Shown here piece by piece: positions 35,754 through 45,403 of a DNA stretch of 64,000 nucleotides; position 1 is the first letter of the stretch, and every line of letters begins with the position of its first letter. The position numbers were made by a program, and so were the translations under genes. The notes under the pieces are model-generated. The model did not search any database. It was not told where the DNA came from and worked only from the letters and a program-made list of their open reading frames with translations. Origin of the DNA: Treponema sp. GTDB taxonomy: Bacteria > Spirochaetota > Spirochaetia > Treponematales > Breznakiellaceae. The stretch covers positions 1-64,000 of the forward strand of contig WRKT01000003.1 in assembly GCA_009777995.1 (NCBI GenBank), in the 5' to 3' direction.

Positions 35754-37193
35754 ATGGAAGCCCACCCGTCAATGCGATCCATATTTCATAATATTTCTCC
35801 TTTGGATCACCGTTATTCACTTTCCGAAGAGCCGCTTTATAATGCCCTTATTCCCTGGATTTCTGAGGAAGCATCTGTGAAAGCCTGCATTAAGGCGGAA
35901 ATTGCCCTTATTATTGCCCATCTTTCGATTAACGGAAAAATGACTGAGGGTTTAAGGAAGGATTTGGAAGAGGCAGGCGAGCAGGTAGACCCAAATGAGG
36001 TCTACGAAGAAGAGAAAAAAATCAGCCATTTCATGCGTGCCCTTGTAAACGTTTTACAGAAGAAGTTATCGCCTGAACTTGCACCCCTTGTGCATCTTGG
36101 TGCTACAAGCGTGGACATTCTTGACACTAGTCTTTCCTTGAGAATCCGGGGCCTTACCCGGGAAGTTCTTCTGCCTGAACTTGTGAAGCTGGAACTGCTC
36201 CTCTGCGATTTTGCAGAAAAGGAGGCTGGTACCCCTCAGCTTGGGAGGACTCACGGCCAGCATGCGGTGCCCATCACTTTGGGCTTCGCAATTGCCGAGT
36301 ATGTTTCACGCCTTGGGAAGTCCATCCTCGAAATTGAGCGCCTTGAAAAAAACCTGAAAGGCAAGCTTGCAGGAGCTGTCGGTGCGTATAACGCCACATC
36401 CATGATTGTCAGTGACCCGGTTGAGCTTGAGCGTCTGTATCTTGCAGAGCTTGGTCTTGAGCCGTCAGAACACTCTACCCAGCTCGTTGAACCTGAATAT
36501 CTTCTAAGACTTCTTCTTGAGTTCAATATCAGTTTTGGGATCATCGCAAATTTAGCAGATGATCTTCGCAATCTTCAACGCAGTGAAATTGACGAATTAC
36601 GGGAAGGCTTTTCGGCAGAGCAGGTCGGCTCTTCGACTATGCCCCAGAAACGAAATCCCTGGAACTCCGAGCATGTTAAAAGTCTCTGGAAGGCCTTCAT
36701 GCCAAGGGTGATGACCTTCTTCATGGATCAGATAAGCGAGCATCAAAGGGACCTTACCAATTCTGCAAGCCAGAGGTTCATTGCCGATTATATCGCAGGC
36801 TTTACCCTTGCGGTAAATCGTATGGCAAAGGTTGTTAAGGGTCTCGGTGTTAATAGGGAAAGGCTCTTAGGAAACCTGCGCGGGGGAAGCGGTGCAATAC
36901 TCGCAGAGCCTGCGTACATACTCCTTGCCGAAGCAGATGCACATGAAGTAATACGAAGAATCACCCTAATTGCAGAAAAGGAAAAACTATCATTTTCTGC
37001 TGCTCTTGAAAATGACGGAGAAGCAATTGACAGAATCAGTGCTAAAATGGCTGAGCTTGGTTTAATTAAACCGGGAGAGAATAAAAAAAGGGAAGCTTTA
37101 GATTGGTTTGCTAAGCCTGAGCAATATAATGGTCTTGCAACCTCTAAGGCCCAATCCATCGCATTAAAATATCGTAAAATTTTCAGGAGGTAA
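35754..37193 (+). CDS. purB: Adenylosuccinate lyase
   Basis: Splits adenylosuccinate to AMP and fumarate, and SAICAR in de novo purine synthesis. The 479-residue protein has the family signature SSTMPQKRNPWNSEH (around residue 305), catalytic histidine segments in LVHLGATSVDILDTSLSL and GRTHGQHAVPITLGF. The start at 35754 follows GTGGAAC, a weak site; MRSIFHNIS seven codons later is an alternative. It heads the purine cluster and is divergent from gnd across 81 bases. guaB follows after one base. Confidence 0.93.
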   Translation: MEAHPSMRSIFHNISPLDHRYSLSEEPLYNALIPWISEEASVKACIKAEIALIIAHLSINGKMTEGLRKDLEEAGEQVDPNEVYEEEKKISHFMRALVNVLQKKLSPELAPLVHLGATSVDILDTSLSLRIRGLTREVLLPELVKLELLLCDFAEKEAGTPQLGRTHGQHAVPITLGFAIAEYVSRLGKSILEIERLEKNLKGKLAGAVGAYNATSMIVSDPVELERLYLAELGLEPSEHSTQLVEPEYLLRLLLEFNISFGIIANLADDLRNLQRSEIDELREGFSAEQVGSSTMPQKRNPWNSEHVKSLWKAFMPRVMTFFMDQISEHQRDLTNSASQRFIADYIAGFTLAVNRMAKVVKGLGVNRERLLGNLRGGSGAILAEPAYILLAEADAHEVIRRITLIAEKEKLSFSAALENDGEAIDRISAKMAELGLIKPGENKKREALDWFAKPEQYNGLATSKAQSIALKYRKIFRR

Positions 37194-37194
37194 T

Positions 37195-38631
37195 ATGTTT
37201 ATCGAAGCTCTTTCTTATGACGATGTACTCCTATTGCCGGGGTACTCGGATATACTCCCAAGAGAATGTGATGTCACTGCAAAGCTCTGCGGAGAAGTAC
37301 ACCTAAATGTTCCGATTATATCGGCAGCAATGGACACAGTAACAGAAGACAAGCTGGCAATTGCCCTTGCACTCGAAGGCGGCGCAGGTGTAATTCACCG
37401 TAACTTGAGCCCCGAGGAGCAGACAAGGCAGGTTGCAAACGTTAAGCGCTATCTTAATTGGATTATTGAAAACCCTGTAACAGTTGCGGAAAAAACTCTT
37501 GTTGGAGATGTTAAGCTTCTCCTTGGCAAGTTCAATGTTTCGGGCGCACCTGTAATTGGTGCAAAAGGAAAGCTAGTCGGTATTATCACTGCAAGGGATC
37601 TTCGATTCTGTCAGGATGACTCACTTCTTGTAAGCGAGGTCATGACTAAGGATCCGATAGTCGAAAAAGGTAAGGCTTCTGTTTCCAGTGCAAGGGAGAA
37701 GTTCGGAAAATACCGTATTGAAAAGCTCCCTGTTGTTGACGAAGAAGAAAGACTCACAGGTCTTATAACAGTTAAGGACATGGAAAAGCATGAGATTCAC
37801 CCGAGGGCTGCAACCGACGACTCAGGCAGGCTCTTGGTGGGTGCTGCCATTTCACCGCAAGACTATAAGGTGCGGCTGCCGCTTCTTGTCGCCGCAAGGG
37901 TAGACTTTGTTGTTATGGACACTGCTCACGGAGATTCTAAGAATGTGATTGACGCAATTGCAGACATAAAAAAGAATTTTGAAGTTCCTGTAATTGGCGG
38001 AAATGTTGTTTCAAGGGACGGCACAAAGAGGCTTATTGATGCAGGTGCCGATGCAATCAAGGTTGGTATAGGCCCCGGCTCCATTTGTACGACAAGAGTT
38101 GTTGCAGGTGTTGGTGTGCCTCAATTTACTGCAGTTTGGGAATGCGCAGAAGAGGCCTCGATTTCAGGTATCCCTGTTATTGCAGACGGGGGGATCAAGT
38201 TTTCAGGAGACATACCAAAGGCTATTGGAGCAGGTGCCGATGTCGTTATGATTGGCAATCTTTTGGCGGGGCTGAAAGAATCCCCGGGTCAGGAAATTTT
38301 TTATGACGGGCGAATCTATAAGGAATATCGGGGCATGGGCAGCCTTGGCGCAATACATGACGGTGCAGGGGATCGTTACCAGATAGGTAAGGACGAGTCG
38401 CCCGCGCCTGAGGGCATCGAAGGCCGTATCCCCTATAAGGGTGAATTAAGGGACTTTGTCTTTCAGCTTGTATCCGGGCTAAGGAAGGGCATGGGTTATT
38501 GCGGCTGCAAGAGTATAAATGAGTTAAAACGATACCGCAAGTTCGTAAAGATAAGCTCTGCAGGCCTAAGGGAAAATCACCCCCACGATGTGGTAATTAC
38601 AAAGGATGCGCCAAACTATTCCCGAACTTAA
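37195..38631 (+). CDS. guaB: Inosine-5'-monophosphate dehydrogenase
   Basis: Oxidises IMP to XMP, the committed step to GMP. 478 residues with the barrel start ([19 protein letters not shown]), two CBS domains (about 90-205) including [12 protein letters not shown], the catalytic loop [18 protein letters not shown] with its Cys, and the flap [16 protein letters not shown] precedes the ATG one base after purB, so the genes are tightly coupled. The TIGR02757 gene begins inside its last 26 bases. Confidence 0.95.
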   Translation: MFIEALSYDDVLLLPGYSDILPRECDVTAKLCGEVHLNVPIISAAMDTVTEDKLAIALALEGGAGVIHRNLSPEEQTRQVANVKRYLNWIIENPVTVAEKTLVGDVKLLLGKFNVSGAPVIGAKGKLVGIITARDLRFCQDDSLLVSEVMTKDPIVEKGKASVSSAREKFGKYRIEKLPVVDEEERLTGLITVKDMEKHEIHPRAATDDSGRLLVGAAISPQDYKVRLPLLVAARVDFVVMDTAHGDSKNVIDAIADIKKNFEVPVIGGNVVSRDGTKRLIDAGADAIKVGIGPGSICTTRVVAGVGVPQFTAVWECAEEASISGIPVIADGGIKFSGDIPKAIGAGADVVMIGNLLAGLKESPGQEIFYDGRIYKEYRGMGSLGAIHDGAGDRYQIGKDESPAPEGIEGRIPYKGELRDFVFQLVSGLRKGMGYCGCKSINELKRYRKFVKISSAGLRENHPHDVVITKDAPNYSRT

Positions 38632-39364
38632 AAATAAGCTTGAAGAGCTTTACCTGGAATATAACAGGCCTGACTTTATTCCCAAAGACCCTGTCAAGTT
38701 TCCGCATAGGTATAAGAAAAAAAGTGATAGGGAGATAGCAGCCTTCATTGCCGCAACCATAGCTTGGGGGCGTAGGGATCTGATTCTTAGATCAGGTGAA
38801 AGAATCTTTGAAACTTTAGGGCCAAGTCCTTATTCTTATGTGATGGAAGAAAAATTTCTTAGTTTGGATGATAGGGGTAAAAGCCTGCATCGTACTTTTT
38901 TTGAAGACGATTTAAAATATTTCTGCCGGGGTCTTAGGGCCTGCTATACTAAGTATGATAGCCTCGAGGCTCTGTTTACTCAAAGTGATAATATTTTTGA
39001 CGGCATCAGCCTTTTCCGCCGAACCATGGCCGAAGGAAACGGCGGCCTTTACTCAAAGCATGTCGCTAACCCCGATTCAGGGTCTGCCTGCAAGAGATTA
39101 AACCTTGCTCTCCGCTGGCTTATCCGCCGTGAAGGCCCTGTTGACCTTGGACTTTGGAAAAGCATTTCTCCTGCTTCACTTATCATTCCGCTCGATGTTC
39201 ATGTGGGCCGCATAAGCCGTAAGTTGGGCCTTTTGCAGAGAAAAGCCAACGACAGAAAGTCGGCGCTGTTTCTTACAGATAGTTTGCGAGCTTTCTGTCC
39301 CGAGGATCCGTGTAAGTATGACCTTGCCCTATTCGGGTACGGGGTTGGAGAAGAAAAGTATTAA
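38606..39364 (+). CDS. TIGR02757 (DUF2400) family protein
   Basis: A 252-residue conserved protein of unknown function, recognised by EIAAFIAATIAWGRRDLILRS near residue 45, the R-rich helical middle, and SLIIPLDVHVGRISRKLGLL with CPEDPCKYDLALFGYGV at the end. The family is found mainly in Bacteroidetes and spirochaetes. The C-terminal part recalls helix-hairpin-helix DNA glycosylases (the DxH and later Cys/Asp pattern), but no activity is established. Starts within guaB (26-base overlap), so it is translated from the purine mRNA. Confidence 0.85.
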   Translation: MRQTIPELKNKLEELYLEYNRPDFIPKDPVKFPHRYKKKSDREIAAFIAATIAWGRRDLILRSGERIFETLGPSPYSYVMEEKFLSLDDRGKSLHRTFFEDDLKYFCRGLRACYTKYDSLEALFTQSDNIFDGISLFRRTMAEGNGGLYSKHVANPDSGSACKRLNLALRWLIRREGPVDLGLWKSISPASLIIPLDVHVGRISRKLGLLQRKANDRKSALFLTDSLRAFCPEDPCKYDLALFGYGVGEEKY

Positions 39365-39375
39365 GGAGGTTTAAG

Positions 39376-41010
39376 ATGTCAGTAAGACTTTATACAGTTC
39401 CAAAACCAATAAATGAGCATGTATTGAGTTATGCCCCGGGCTCGAATGAAAGAAAGCGTTTAAAAGAAGAGATTGAACGTCAGTCAAAGATGGTCGTAGA
39501 AATCCCTTTGATAATTGCAGGCAAAGAGATTCACACAGAAAAGAAAATCCAATTAACAAAGCCGCACAATCATAAGCATGTCATTGCAAATGTATCTATT
39601 GCAGGCGAGCACGAGCTGAAATTATCTGTTGAAGCTGCCAAACAAGCAAAGGCAGATTGGTCAGACATGCCTTTTGAGCATAGAGCAAGTATTTTCTTGA
39701 AAGCTGCTGAATTGATTTCTACAAAATATCGTGCCTTTCTAAATGCAGCTACAATGTTGGGGCAAAGTAAAACTTCTTACCAGGCGGAAATCGATTCAGC
39801 ATGCGAGCTTGCAGATTTCTTAAGATTCAATGTATATTTTGCTGAATCAATTTACAGAGAACAACCATTCAATGAACAAGGGATTTGGAATAGAACTGAT
39901 TTTAGACCGCTTGAAGGTTTTATTGTTGCAATTACTCCATTTAATTTTACTGCTATTGGAGGCAACCTATGTTCGGCACCCGCATTGATGGGAAATACAG
40001 TTGTTTGGAAACCGTCAAACACATCATCCCTATCAAATTATTTTATTATGAAAATTTTTATTGAAGCCGGATTGCCGGATGGTGTAATAAATTTTGTTCC
40101 CTGTGAAGGCTCGAATGCAAGCAAATATCTTCTAACTGACACTGACTTAGGCGGAGTTCATTTTACCGGCTCAACAGGTGTTTTCAATACAATCTGGAAA
40201 AACATTGGAAACAATATTGAAAGATATAGAAGTTACCCCCGTCTTGTTGGCGAGCTTGGAGGCAAGAACTTTGTTTTTGCACATTCTTCTACAGATATTG
40301 ATACTCTTGTTGTCGCTCTGGTTCGGGGCGCCTTTGAGTATCAGGGGCAAAAATGCTCTGCAGCATCTCGAGCGTATATTCCCGCATCCATTTGGGATGA
40401 AGTAAAAACAAAACTTCTTGCCGAAATCGAGAAAATTAAAATTGGAGAAATTGAAGACTTTACGAACTTTATGGGCGCAGTTATAGATGAGAAAGCATTC
40501 GATAGAATTACCTCATATATTGACGAAGCAAGAAAATCGGATGATACAGAAGTTTTATGCGGAAACTATGATAAAACAACCGGTTGGTTTATATCGCCGA
40601 CTGTGATTCTAACAAAGAATCCGAATTATCGCACAATGAAAGACGAGCTTTTCGGCCCGGTTCTTACTATTTACATTTACGAAGACAAGGACTTTTTAGA
40701 TGCTCTTGTATATTGCAATACAGGATCAAATTATGCCCTTACAGGAGCTATCTTCGCAAAAGACAGAAAAGTGATAACCTATATGGAAAAAGCACTTTCT
40801 TCTGCAGCAGGCAATTTTTATATTAATGATAAGCCCACCGGAGCCGTAGTAGGGCAGCAACCATTTGGCGGCTCAAGATCATCCGGAACAAATGATAAGG
40901 CCGGAAGCGCTCTAAATCTTTATCGCTGGACTTGTCTTAGGACTATAAAGGAGACATTCACAGCACCAACGAGAGTTGAATATCCTTTTATGAGTAAGGA
41001 GGATATTTAA
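39376..41010 (+). CDS. pruA: 1-pyrroline-5-carboxylate dehydrogenase
   Basis: An aldehyde-dehydrogenase-superfamily enzyme that oxidises glutamate semialdehyde (from proline or arginine/ornithine) to glutamate. The 544-residue length and the first ~70 residues (NEHVLSYAPGSNERKRLKEEI) match the stand-alone P5CDH type. The catalytic Cys lies in EYQGQKCSAASRAYIP and the Glu in LVGELGGKNFVFAH; TPFNFTAIGGNL binds NAD. AAGGAGG precedes the ATG. It fits the amino-acid fermentation theme. No proline dehydrogenase or ornithine aminotransferase is seen in the window. Confidence 0.93.
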   Translation: MSVRLYTVPKPINEHVLSYAPGSNERKRLKEEIERQSKMVVEIPLIIAGKEIHTEKKIQLTKPHNHKHVIANVSIAGEHELKLSVEAAKQAKADWSDMPFEHRASIFLKAAELISTKYRAFLNAATMLGQSKTSYQAEIDSACELADFLRFNVYFAESIYREQPFNEQGIWNRTDFRPLEGFIVAITPFNFTAIGGNLCSAPALMGNTVVWKPSNTSSLSNYFIMKIFIEAGLPDGVINFVPCEGSNASKYLLTDTDLGGVHFTGSTGVFNTIWKNIGNNIERYRSYPRLVGELGGKNFVFAHSSTDIDTLVVALVRGAFEYQGQKCSAASRAYIPASIWDEVKTKLLAEIEKIKIGEIEDFTNFMGAVIDEKAFDRITSYIDEARKSDDTEVLCGNYDKTTGWFISPTVILTKNPNYRTMKDELFGPVLTIYIYEDKDFLDALVYCNTGSNYALTGAIFAKDRKVITYMEKALSSAAGNFYINDKPTGAVVGQQPFGGSRSSGTNDKAGSALNLYRWTCLRTIKETFTAPTRVEYPFMSKEDI

Positions 41011-41047
41011 TAAAAGCTCATGGTGAATGATAAAGAAAAACCATAAG

Positions 41048-41076
41048 TTGATAAAACCTCGAACTTATGATACACT
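41048..41076 (+). promoter_or_regulatory. Promoter of the lipoprotein/outer-membrane gene pair
   Basis: TTGATA (41048-41053), a 17-base spacer and TACACT (41071-41076) form a good sigma-70-type promoter 22 bases upstream of the lipoprotein ATG. ATGGAG (41085-41090) supplies the ribosome site. It separates this pair, and perhaps purA-guaA behind it, from the purB-guaB transcript. Confidence 0.75.
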
Positions 41077-41098
41077 AGTATAAAATGGAGAAAAAACC

Positions 41099-41935
41099 AT
41101 GAAAAAACCAGTCTTTTTATTACTTATTCCAATGCTTGTTGCAATATTTGCACTGTCTTCCTGTGACAGTTTTTTTAGTGACAGCCTTGGAAGTTCAAGG
41201 GATTATGACCCTGCAAAGATAAGTCTGACAATAGAGAATGTGGGCGACTGGGTCAGGGCTTCGGTGGGGAATCCTCCTTTGGCCAGGGCAGTCACAATAG
41301 CCATAATGGATAAAATTGACTCTATTGTAGACGAAGCGGAAAGAGCGGTATTCCTTCAGCATGCGGCAAGACTTGCAATGGAAGCATCCGGAGTCGGTAT
41401 ATCCATTTTGCAGAATTCAGGTGATCTTCTGGGCGGCTTCACCCTTGAAGCAGGCCCTGTAGACCTTGCCGAAAGAATGAAGGATTTACTTGATTCACTA
41501 CAGAGTGATTTTGAAAATAAGGGAGGAGTCGATACGGCCGATAACCTTGCCTCCCTTGTGAATAAGGGGATAAGCGGAGAGGGGGCTCCGAGGTTCGACC
41601 CGGAGTTTGCCGACAAGCTGAGCTCTGCGGATGTTACCGAAGCTATTATTGTGCTTCTGCTTGGAGAAATGTCAAAGCCCGATAATAATTTTCACTCAGG
41701 TAATATTAATATCGCAAATCTGGGTCTTAGGGTGGGCGGCAGCCCTGTTGCAGTTCATGTCGTCGGAGACGGAGATAATCCTCCGAGTGAAAATGCAACT
41801 GCCCTTGCAGCTTACCTTAACCTGATTACAGATGACAGCAGATTCGCAAATAATCCCTTTACCAAGGCTATAAGCAATGTCTTGCTTACAGGAGCCGAAG
41901 AAGAGGAAGGTGAAGAGGAAGAGGACGAAGAATGA
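41099..41935 (+). CDS. Predicted lipoprotein of unknown function
   Basis: A 278-residue protein with a lipoprotein signal peptide (MKKPVFLLLIPMLVAIFALSSC; the Cys at residue 22 is preceded by ALSS, an acceptable spirochaetal lipobox). The rest is mainly helical, with many charged and small residues and no recognised domain. It ends in a striking acidic tail (GAEEEEGEEEEDEE). The downstream outer-membrane protein starts inside its stop (ATGA), so the two are made together and may be partners, for example a barrel and its periplasmic lipoprotein. Confidence 0.7.
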   Translation: MKKPVFLLLIPMLVAIFALSSCDSFFSDSLGSSRDYDPAKISLTIENVGDWVRASVGNPPLARAVTIAIMDKIDSIVDEAERAVFLQHAARLAMEASGVGISILQNSGDLLGGFTLEAGPVDLAERMKDLLDSLQSDFENKGGVDTADNLASLVNKGISGEGAPRFDPEFADKLSSADVTEAIIVLLLGEMSKPDNNFHSGNINIANLGLRVGGSPVAVHVVGDGDNPPSENATALAAYLNLITDDSRFANNPFTKAISNVLLTGAEEEEGEEEEDEE

Positions 41936-43206
41936 AAAGAGCTATAATTTGCTTTTTACTCTTTGCCTGCCTTCTTACTCCGGTTTTTTCAAGAGTTATT
42001 GCAATGCCGCAGTTGTCGCTGCCTACTGCAGCATCAAATGGCTTTGGCGGAACTCATGTTAGTTTTACCGACAATGTTTACTCCCTTCTCGTAAATCCTG
42101 CAGCAATGGTAAGGGTGCGGCAACGCAGTTTTTTTAGTCTTTCACCATCTATTATGAATCCCCAATTTATTGTAGATTCAACAAGGTATGCAAGAGAGTT
42201 GTTTACAGCTGCTGCAACCGTAAACCTTGATACCTTTGGAGAAGTGCTCGGCAATATCGGGAATGATCTTGGAAACAGGGAAGGTAAACTAGCACTTGGC
42301 CTTGATCTTCGCGAGTTCCCCCTTTCGTTTGCATGGGTTACTAATGGCTTTGGTTTTGGCATTTGGAACAGAACCTTTATTAATGCAAACATAGAAGGAG
42401 TGTATTTAGAAGGGATTTGGGTTTCTGCAAATATTTTCACTGATCTTATTGTGCCTGTTGGATTTGCCTTTAGGGTGCTTGATAATGGTAATCATTCTAT
42501 AGATACCGGGATAACCCTTAAACCTTATTTCAGGGGGATGATCTTCGAGCAGGAGAGGGTTTCTGTTCTTACAGGTGAGGAAAATAATTTTGCCGAGCGG
42601 ATTAATATTCCGCTTATGACCGGATTCGGGTTTGATCTTGGCCTTTTATATAGAATCGATCCTGGTTTTTCTGTCGGAGCTACTTTTACCGATATTGTAA
42701 ACCGAGCATATGTTATACGAAACCTTAATCCCAATATAATCGAAAATAATACCTACTATGTTCCTTTCACGATGAATCTTGGACTTGCCTATGACTTTAG
42801 GCTTGGCCATGTTTTGGATGATGCACCCTTCCTATTGAACAGTCTTGGCTTTACATTTGCATTTGACTGGCGGAACATTGTTAATGTTTTTATGCAATAT
42901 CCATTACAGCAGGGCAACTATCTTGATCGGAATGCCGCCCTTGATATAGGCGTAGGTTTTCAAATTTCCTGGCTTGATATTATCTTTGTTCGTATAGGTA
43001 TGAGTGATATGCTCCCTGCAGCGGGCCTTGGCATTTCTCTTGGTCCTGTTGAAATTGATATGGCCTATTATGGAAAAGAATTCGGAAGAGAGCCGGGCCT
43101 TCTCCCTACGGCGATGGTTGACTTTAGTATTGCAGTCCGCCCTTTAACTGCTGTAAGAAACTGGCCTTGGGCAAGACGAGCTCTTTTCAATAGGAGAGGT
43201 GAATGA
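41932..43206 (+). CDS. Predicted outer-membrane beta-barrel protein
   Basis: A 424-residue exported protein. A signal peptide (MKRAIICFLLFACLLTPVFS) is followed by the stretch LPTAASNGFGGTHVSFTDNVYSLLVNPAAMV, a start typical of FadL/PorV-like spirochaetal barrels. Alternating hydrophobic strands fill the rest (for instance LALGLDLREFPLSFAWV, SVGATFTDIVNRAYVIR, GISLGPVEIDMAYYG). Substrate or partner unknown. The protein ends in a basic, non-barrel tail (RRALFNRRGE), unusual for barrels that need a terminal aromatic. Overlaps the lipoprotein gene before it and purA after it (both ATGA). Confidence 0.75.
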   Translation: MKRAIICFLLFACLLTPVFSRVIAMPQLSLPTAASNGFGGTHVSFTDNVYSLLVNPAAMVRVRQRSFFSLSPSIMNPQFIVDSTRYARELFTAAATVNLDTFGEVLGNIGNDLGNREGKLALGLDLREFPLSFAWVTNGFGFGIWNRTFINANIEGVYLEGIWVSANIFTDLIVPVGFAFRVLDNGNHSIDTGITLKPYFRGMIFEQERVSVLTGEENNFAERINIPLMTGFGFDLGLLYRIDPGFSVGATFTDIVNRAYVIRNLNPNIIENNTYYVPFTMNLGLAYDFRLGHVLDDAPFLLNSLGFTFAFDWRNIVNVFMQYPLQQGNYLDRNAALDIGVGFQISWLDIIFVRIGMSDMLPAAGLGISLGPVEIDMAYYGKEFGREPGLLPTAMVDFSIAVRPLTAVRNWPWARRALFNRRGE

Positions 43207-44429
43207 AAATTGTTGTAATAGGTGCTCAGTGGGGTGATGAGGGAAAGGGAAAGATAGTTGATTATCTTGCACTTGAAGCTCAGTTTATTATCCGCTTTGC
43301 AGGCGGCGCTAATGCAGGACATACTATAGTTATTGATGATGAGCAATACGCACTGCATCTGATTCCCTCAGGCGTTCTCTACCAGGATAAAATTGCAATA
43401 CTTGGCGCGGGGATGGTTATCGACCCGGAGGCTCTATTCCGTGAATTAAAGATGCTGAATGACAGAGGCATTGATACTACAGGCAGGGTGCTGATTTCCG
43501 ACAGGGCCCACATTGTACTTCCCCGTTATATCAATATTGACAAGGAGAGGGATGCTGCAAGGAAAAAGCCGATAGGTACCACCGGCAGGGGCATAGGTAT
43601 CACCTATTCAATGAAAAGTGATAGGGATGGCATTCGTTTTGCTGACCTTGAATGGAAGGAAAAGATGGACGAGCTTGAAAGCGGGGACAGGGACTTCCTT
43701 GAACCCTATCTTGAAAAGCTAAGGCCCATGATAATTGACCTTGCTGCCTATCTTGGCCACCGAAAAAATTCCCATATACTTTTTGAGGGCGCACAAGGCA
43801 CCCTGCTCGACCTCGACCTTGGAACTTACCCCTACGTTTCAAGCGGTATGTCCTCAGCAGCAGGGGCCGCAATAGGCGGCTGTGTCGGCCCGAGGGCCCT
43901 GGATAAGGTCCTTGGTGTCTTCAAGGCGTACTCAACAAGGGTCGGTAACGGCCCCTTCCCGAGTGAGTTCAACCTTGATTCAGAGGATGAGCTTTGCAGT
44001 TTTATCAGGGAGACCGGCAGAGAGTACGGAGTCACCACAGGAAGGCCGAGGCGCTGCGGTTACCTCGACCTTGTAGCTCTGCGCTATAGCTGTCAGACCA
44101 ACTCCATCGACTCCCTCGTAATGACCCACCTTGATGTCTACGATACCTTGAGTGAGTTTAAGGCCTGCATCGCATATCGCATTGACGGCAAAATGGTAGA
44201 AACCTTTCCTGCTTCGATTGAAGCTCTTAATTCTGCCGAACCTGTTTACCGCAGTTTCCCCGGCTGGAAGAGTCCGCTTAAAAATGCAATAAGTTATGCT
44301 GACTTCCCTGTTGAAGCAATGGAGTATATTGAGTTTATCGAGCGCTTTTGCGAAACCCCAATTGATATTGTTTCTGTCGGTTATAAAAGAAAAGAAACGA
44401 TTATAAGGAAGAGTCCATGGGTAAAGTAA
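43203..44429 (+). CDS. purA: Adenylosuccinate synthetase
   Basis: Makes adenylosuccinate from IMP, aspartate and GTP; PurB at 35754 completes the route to AMP. The 408-residue protein has the GTP-binding start VVIGAQWGDEGKGKIVDYLA, the catalytic GGANAGHTI segment, GTTGRGIGITYSMKSDRDGIRF, EGAQGTLLDLDLGTYPYVSS and GRPRRCGYLDLVALRY. It is slightly shorter than typical bacterial PurA (about 430). The ATG overlaps the OMP stop. guaA follows after one base. Confidence 0.94.
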   Translation: MKIVVIGAQWGDEGKGKIVDYLALEAQFIIRFAGGANAGHTIVIDDEQYALHLIPSGVLYQDKIAILGAGMVIDPEALFRELKMLNDRGIDTTGRVLISDRAHIVLPRYINIDKERDAARKKPIGTTGRGIGITYSMKSDRDGIRFADLEWKEKMDELESGDRDFLEPYLEKLRPMIIDLAAYLGHRKNSHILFEGAQGTLLDLDLGTYPYVSSGMSSAAGAAIGGCVGPRALDKVLGVFKAYSTRVGNGPFPSEFNLDSEDELCSFIRETGREYGVTTGRPRRCGYLDLVALRYSCQTNSIDSLVMTHLDVYDTLSEFKACIAYRIDGKMVETFPASIEALNSAEPVYRSFPGWKSPLKNAISYADFPVEAMEYIEFIERFCETPIDIVSVGYKRKETIIRKSPWVK

Positions 44430-44430
44430 T

Positions 44431-45399
44431 ATGATTGATATAGAAAAATTTATCGAAGAAGTTCAATCGAGTCTTCCTGAAAAGGTGGGAGATAATCCTG
44501 TACTGCTCCTAATTTCAGGAGGAGTAGATTCAACTGTATTGGGTGCACTCCTATTGAAAACCCTAGACCCGCGCCTAGTGCATCTTATGTACATGGACAC
44601 AGGGCTGATGCGAAAGAATGAGACTAATAATGTAAAGGCCCTTTTATCAAAGCTTGGAAGTGTAAACCTTCACATTATTAATTGCGAAGAAGATTTTCTT
44701 TCTGCGCTTGCAGGTATCGAAGACCCTGAAGCAAAACGCAGGGCTGTCGGAGATACTTTTATTAAAGTGCAGGAGAGGGAAACTGCTAAGCTTGGTATTC
44801 CCGATGCATTTCTTACACAGGGCACCATCGCACCCGATGTAATTGAAAGCGGCAATGAAGGAAATGCGAGCCTTATTAAGAGTCATCATAATGTTGGGAC
44901 CCCTCTTGTTCAGGCAAAAAAGCAGGCGGGTAAGCTCATCGAGCCCTTTGACAAGCTCTTTAAGACCGATGTCCGCGCACTTGGTGCCGCCTTGGGACTC
45001 CCCGAGGACACTGTCAAACGGCACCCGTTCCCGGGTCCGGGGCTGGCAGTGCGCATTCTTGGCGAAGTTACCCGTGAGAAATGTGATATCCTCCGCGAGG
45101 CTGATGCTATTTACATTGATGAACTTAAAAAGCGCAATCTTTATAATGAAATCTGGCAGGCATTTGCGGTTTTAACTAATTTACGATCTGTTGGAATAAG
45201 CGGAGGGAAACGCAGCTATGGCCGCGTGCTTGCTCTGCGCGCAATTACAAGCAGCGATGCAATGACTGCAGAAGTTTATCCTTTTAATCTAAAAGATCTG
45301 TTTGAAATTTCTGCTCTTATTACAACTAACGTAAAAGATATATCCAGGGTGACTTATGATATTTCAAGTAAGCCCCCCGCAACAATTGAATGGGAGTAA
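44431..45399 (+). CDS. guaA: GMP synthase, ATP-pyrophosphatase subunit only
   Basis: Aminates XMP to GMP. The 322-residue protein covers only the synthetase half: P-loop LLISGGVDSTVLGALLL near residue 26, GTIAPDVIESG, and the XMP-binding dimerisation end (RHPFPGPGLAVRILGEVT). The glutamine amidotransferase domain (~190 residues) that precedes it in usual bacterial GuaA is absent, as in archaeal split GuaAb, and no separate glutaminase gene is in the window. The enzyme therefore needs an unlinked partner or free ammonia, which would be plentiful in a glycine-fermenting cell. Directly after purA. Confidence 0.92.
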   Translation: MIDIEKFIEEVQSSLPEKVGDNPVLLLISGGVDSTVLGALLLKTLDPRLVHLMYMDTGLMRKNETNNVKALLSKLGSVNLHIINCEEDFLSALAGIEDPEAKRRAVGDTFIKVQERETAKLGIPDAFLTQGTIAPDVIESGNEGNASLIKSHHNVGTPLVQAKKQAGKLIEPFDKLFKTDVRALGAALGLPEDTVKRHPFPGPGLAVRILGEVTREKCDILREADAIYIDELKKRNLYNEIWQAFAVLTNLRSVGISGGKRSYGRVLALRAITSSDAMTAEVYPFNLKDLFEISALITTNVKDISRVTYDISSKPPATIEWE

Positions 45400-45403
45400 T
45401 AAT

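Noticed and set aside
41099-41935. Lipoprotein gene called a fragment because no family was found
   Set aside because: It has a clean signal peptide, a promoter, a ribosome site and an ATGA link to the next gene, so it looks complete.
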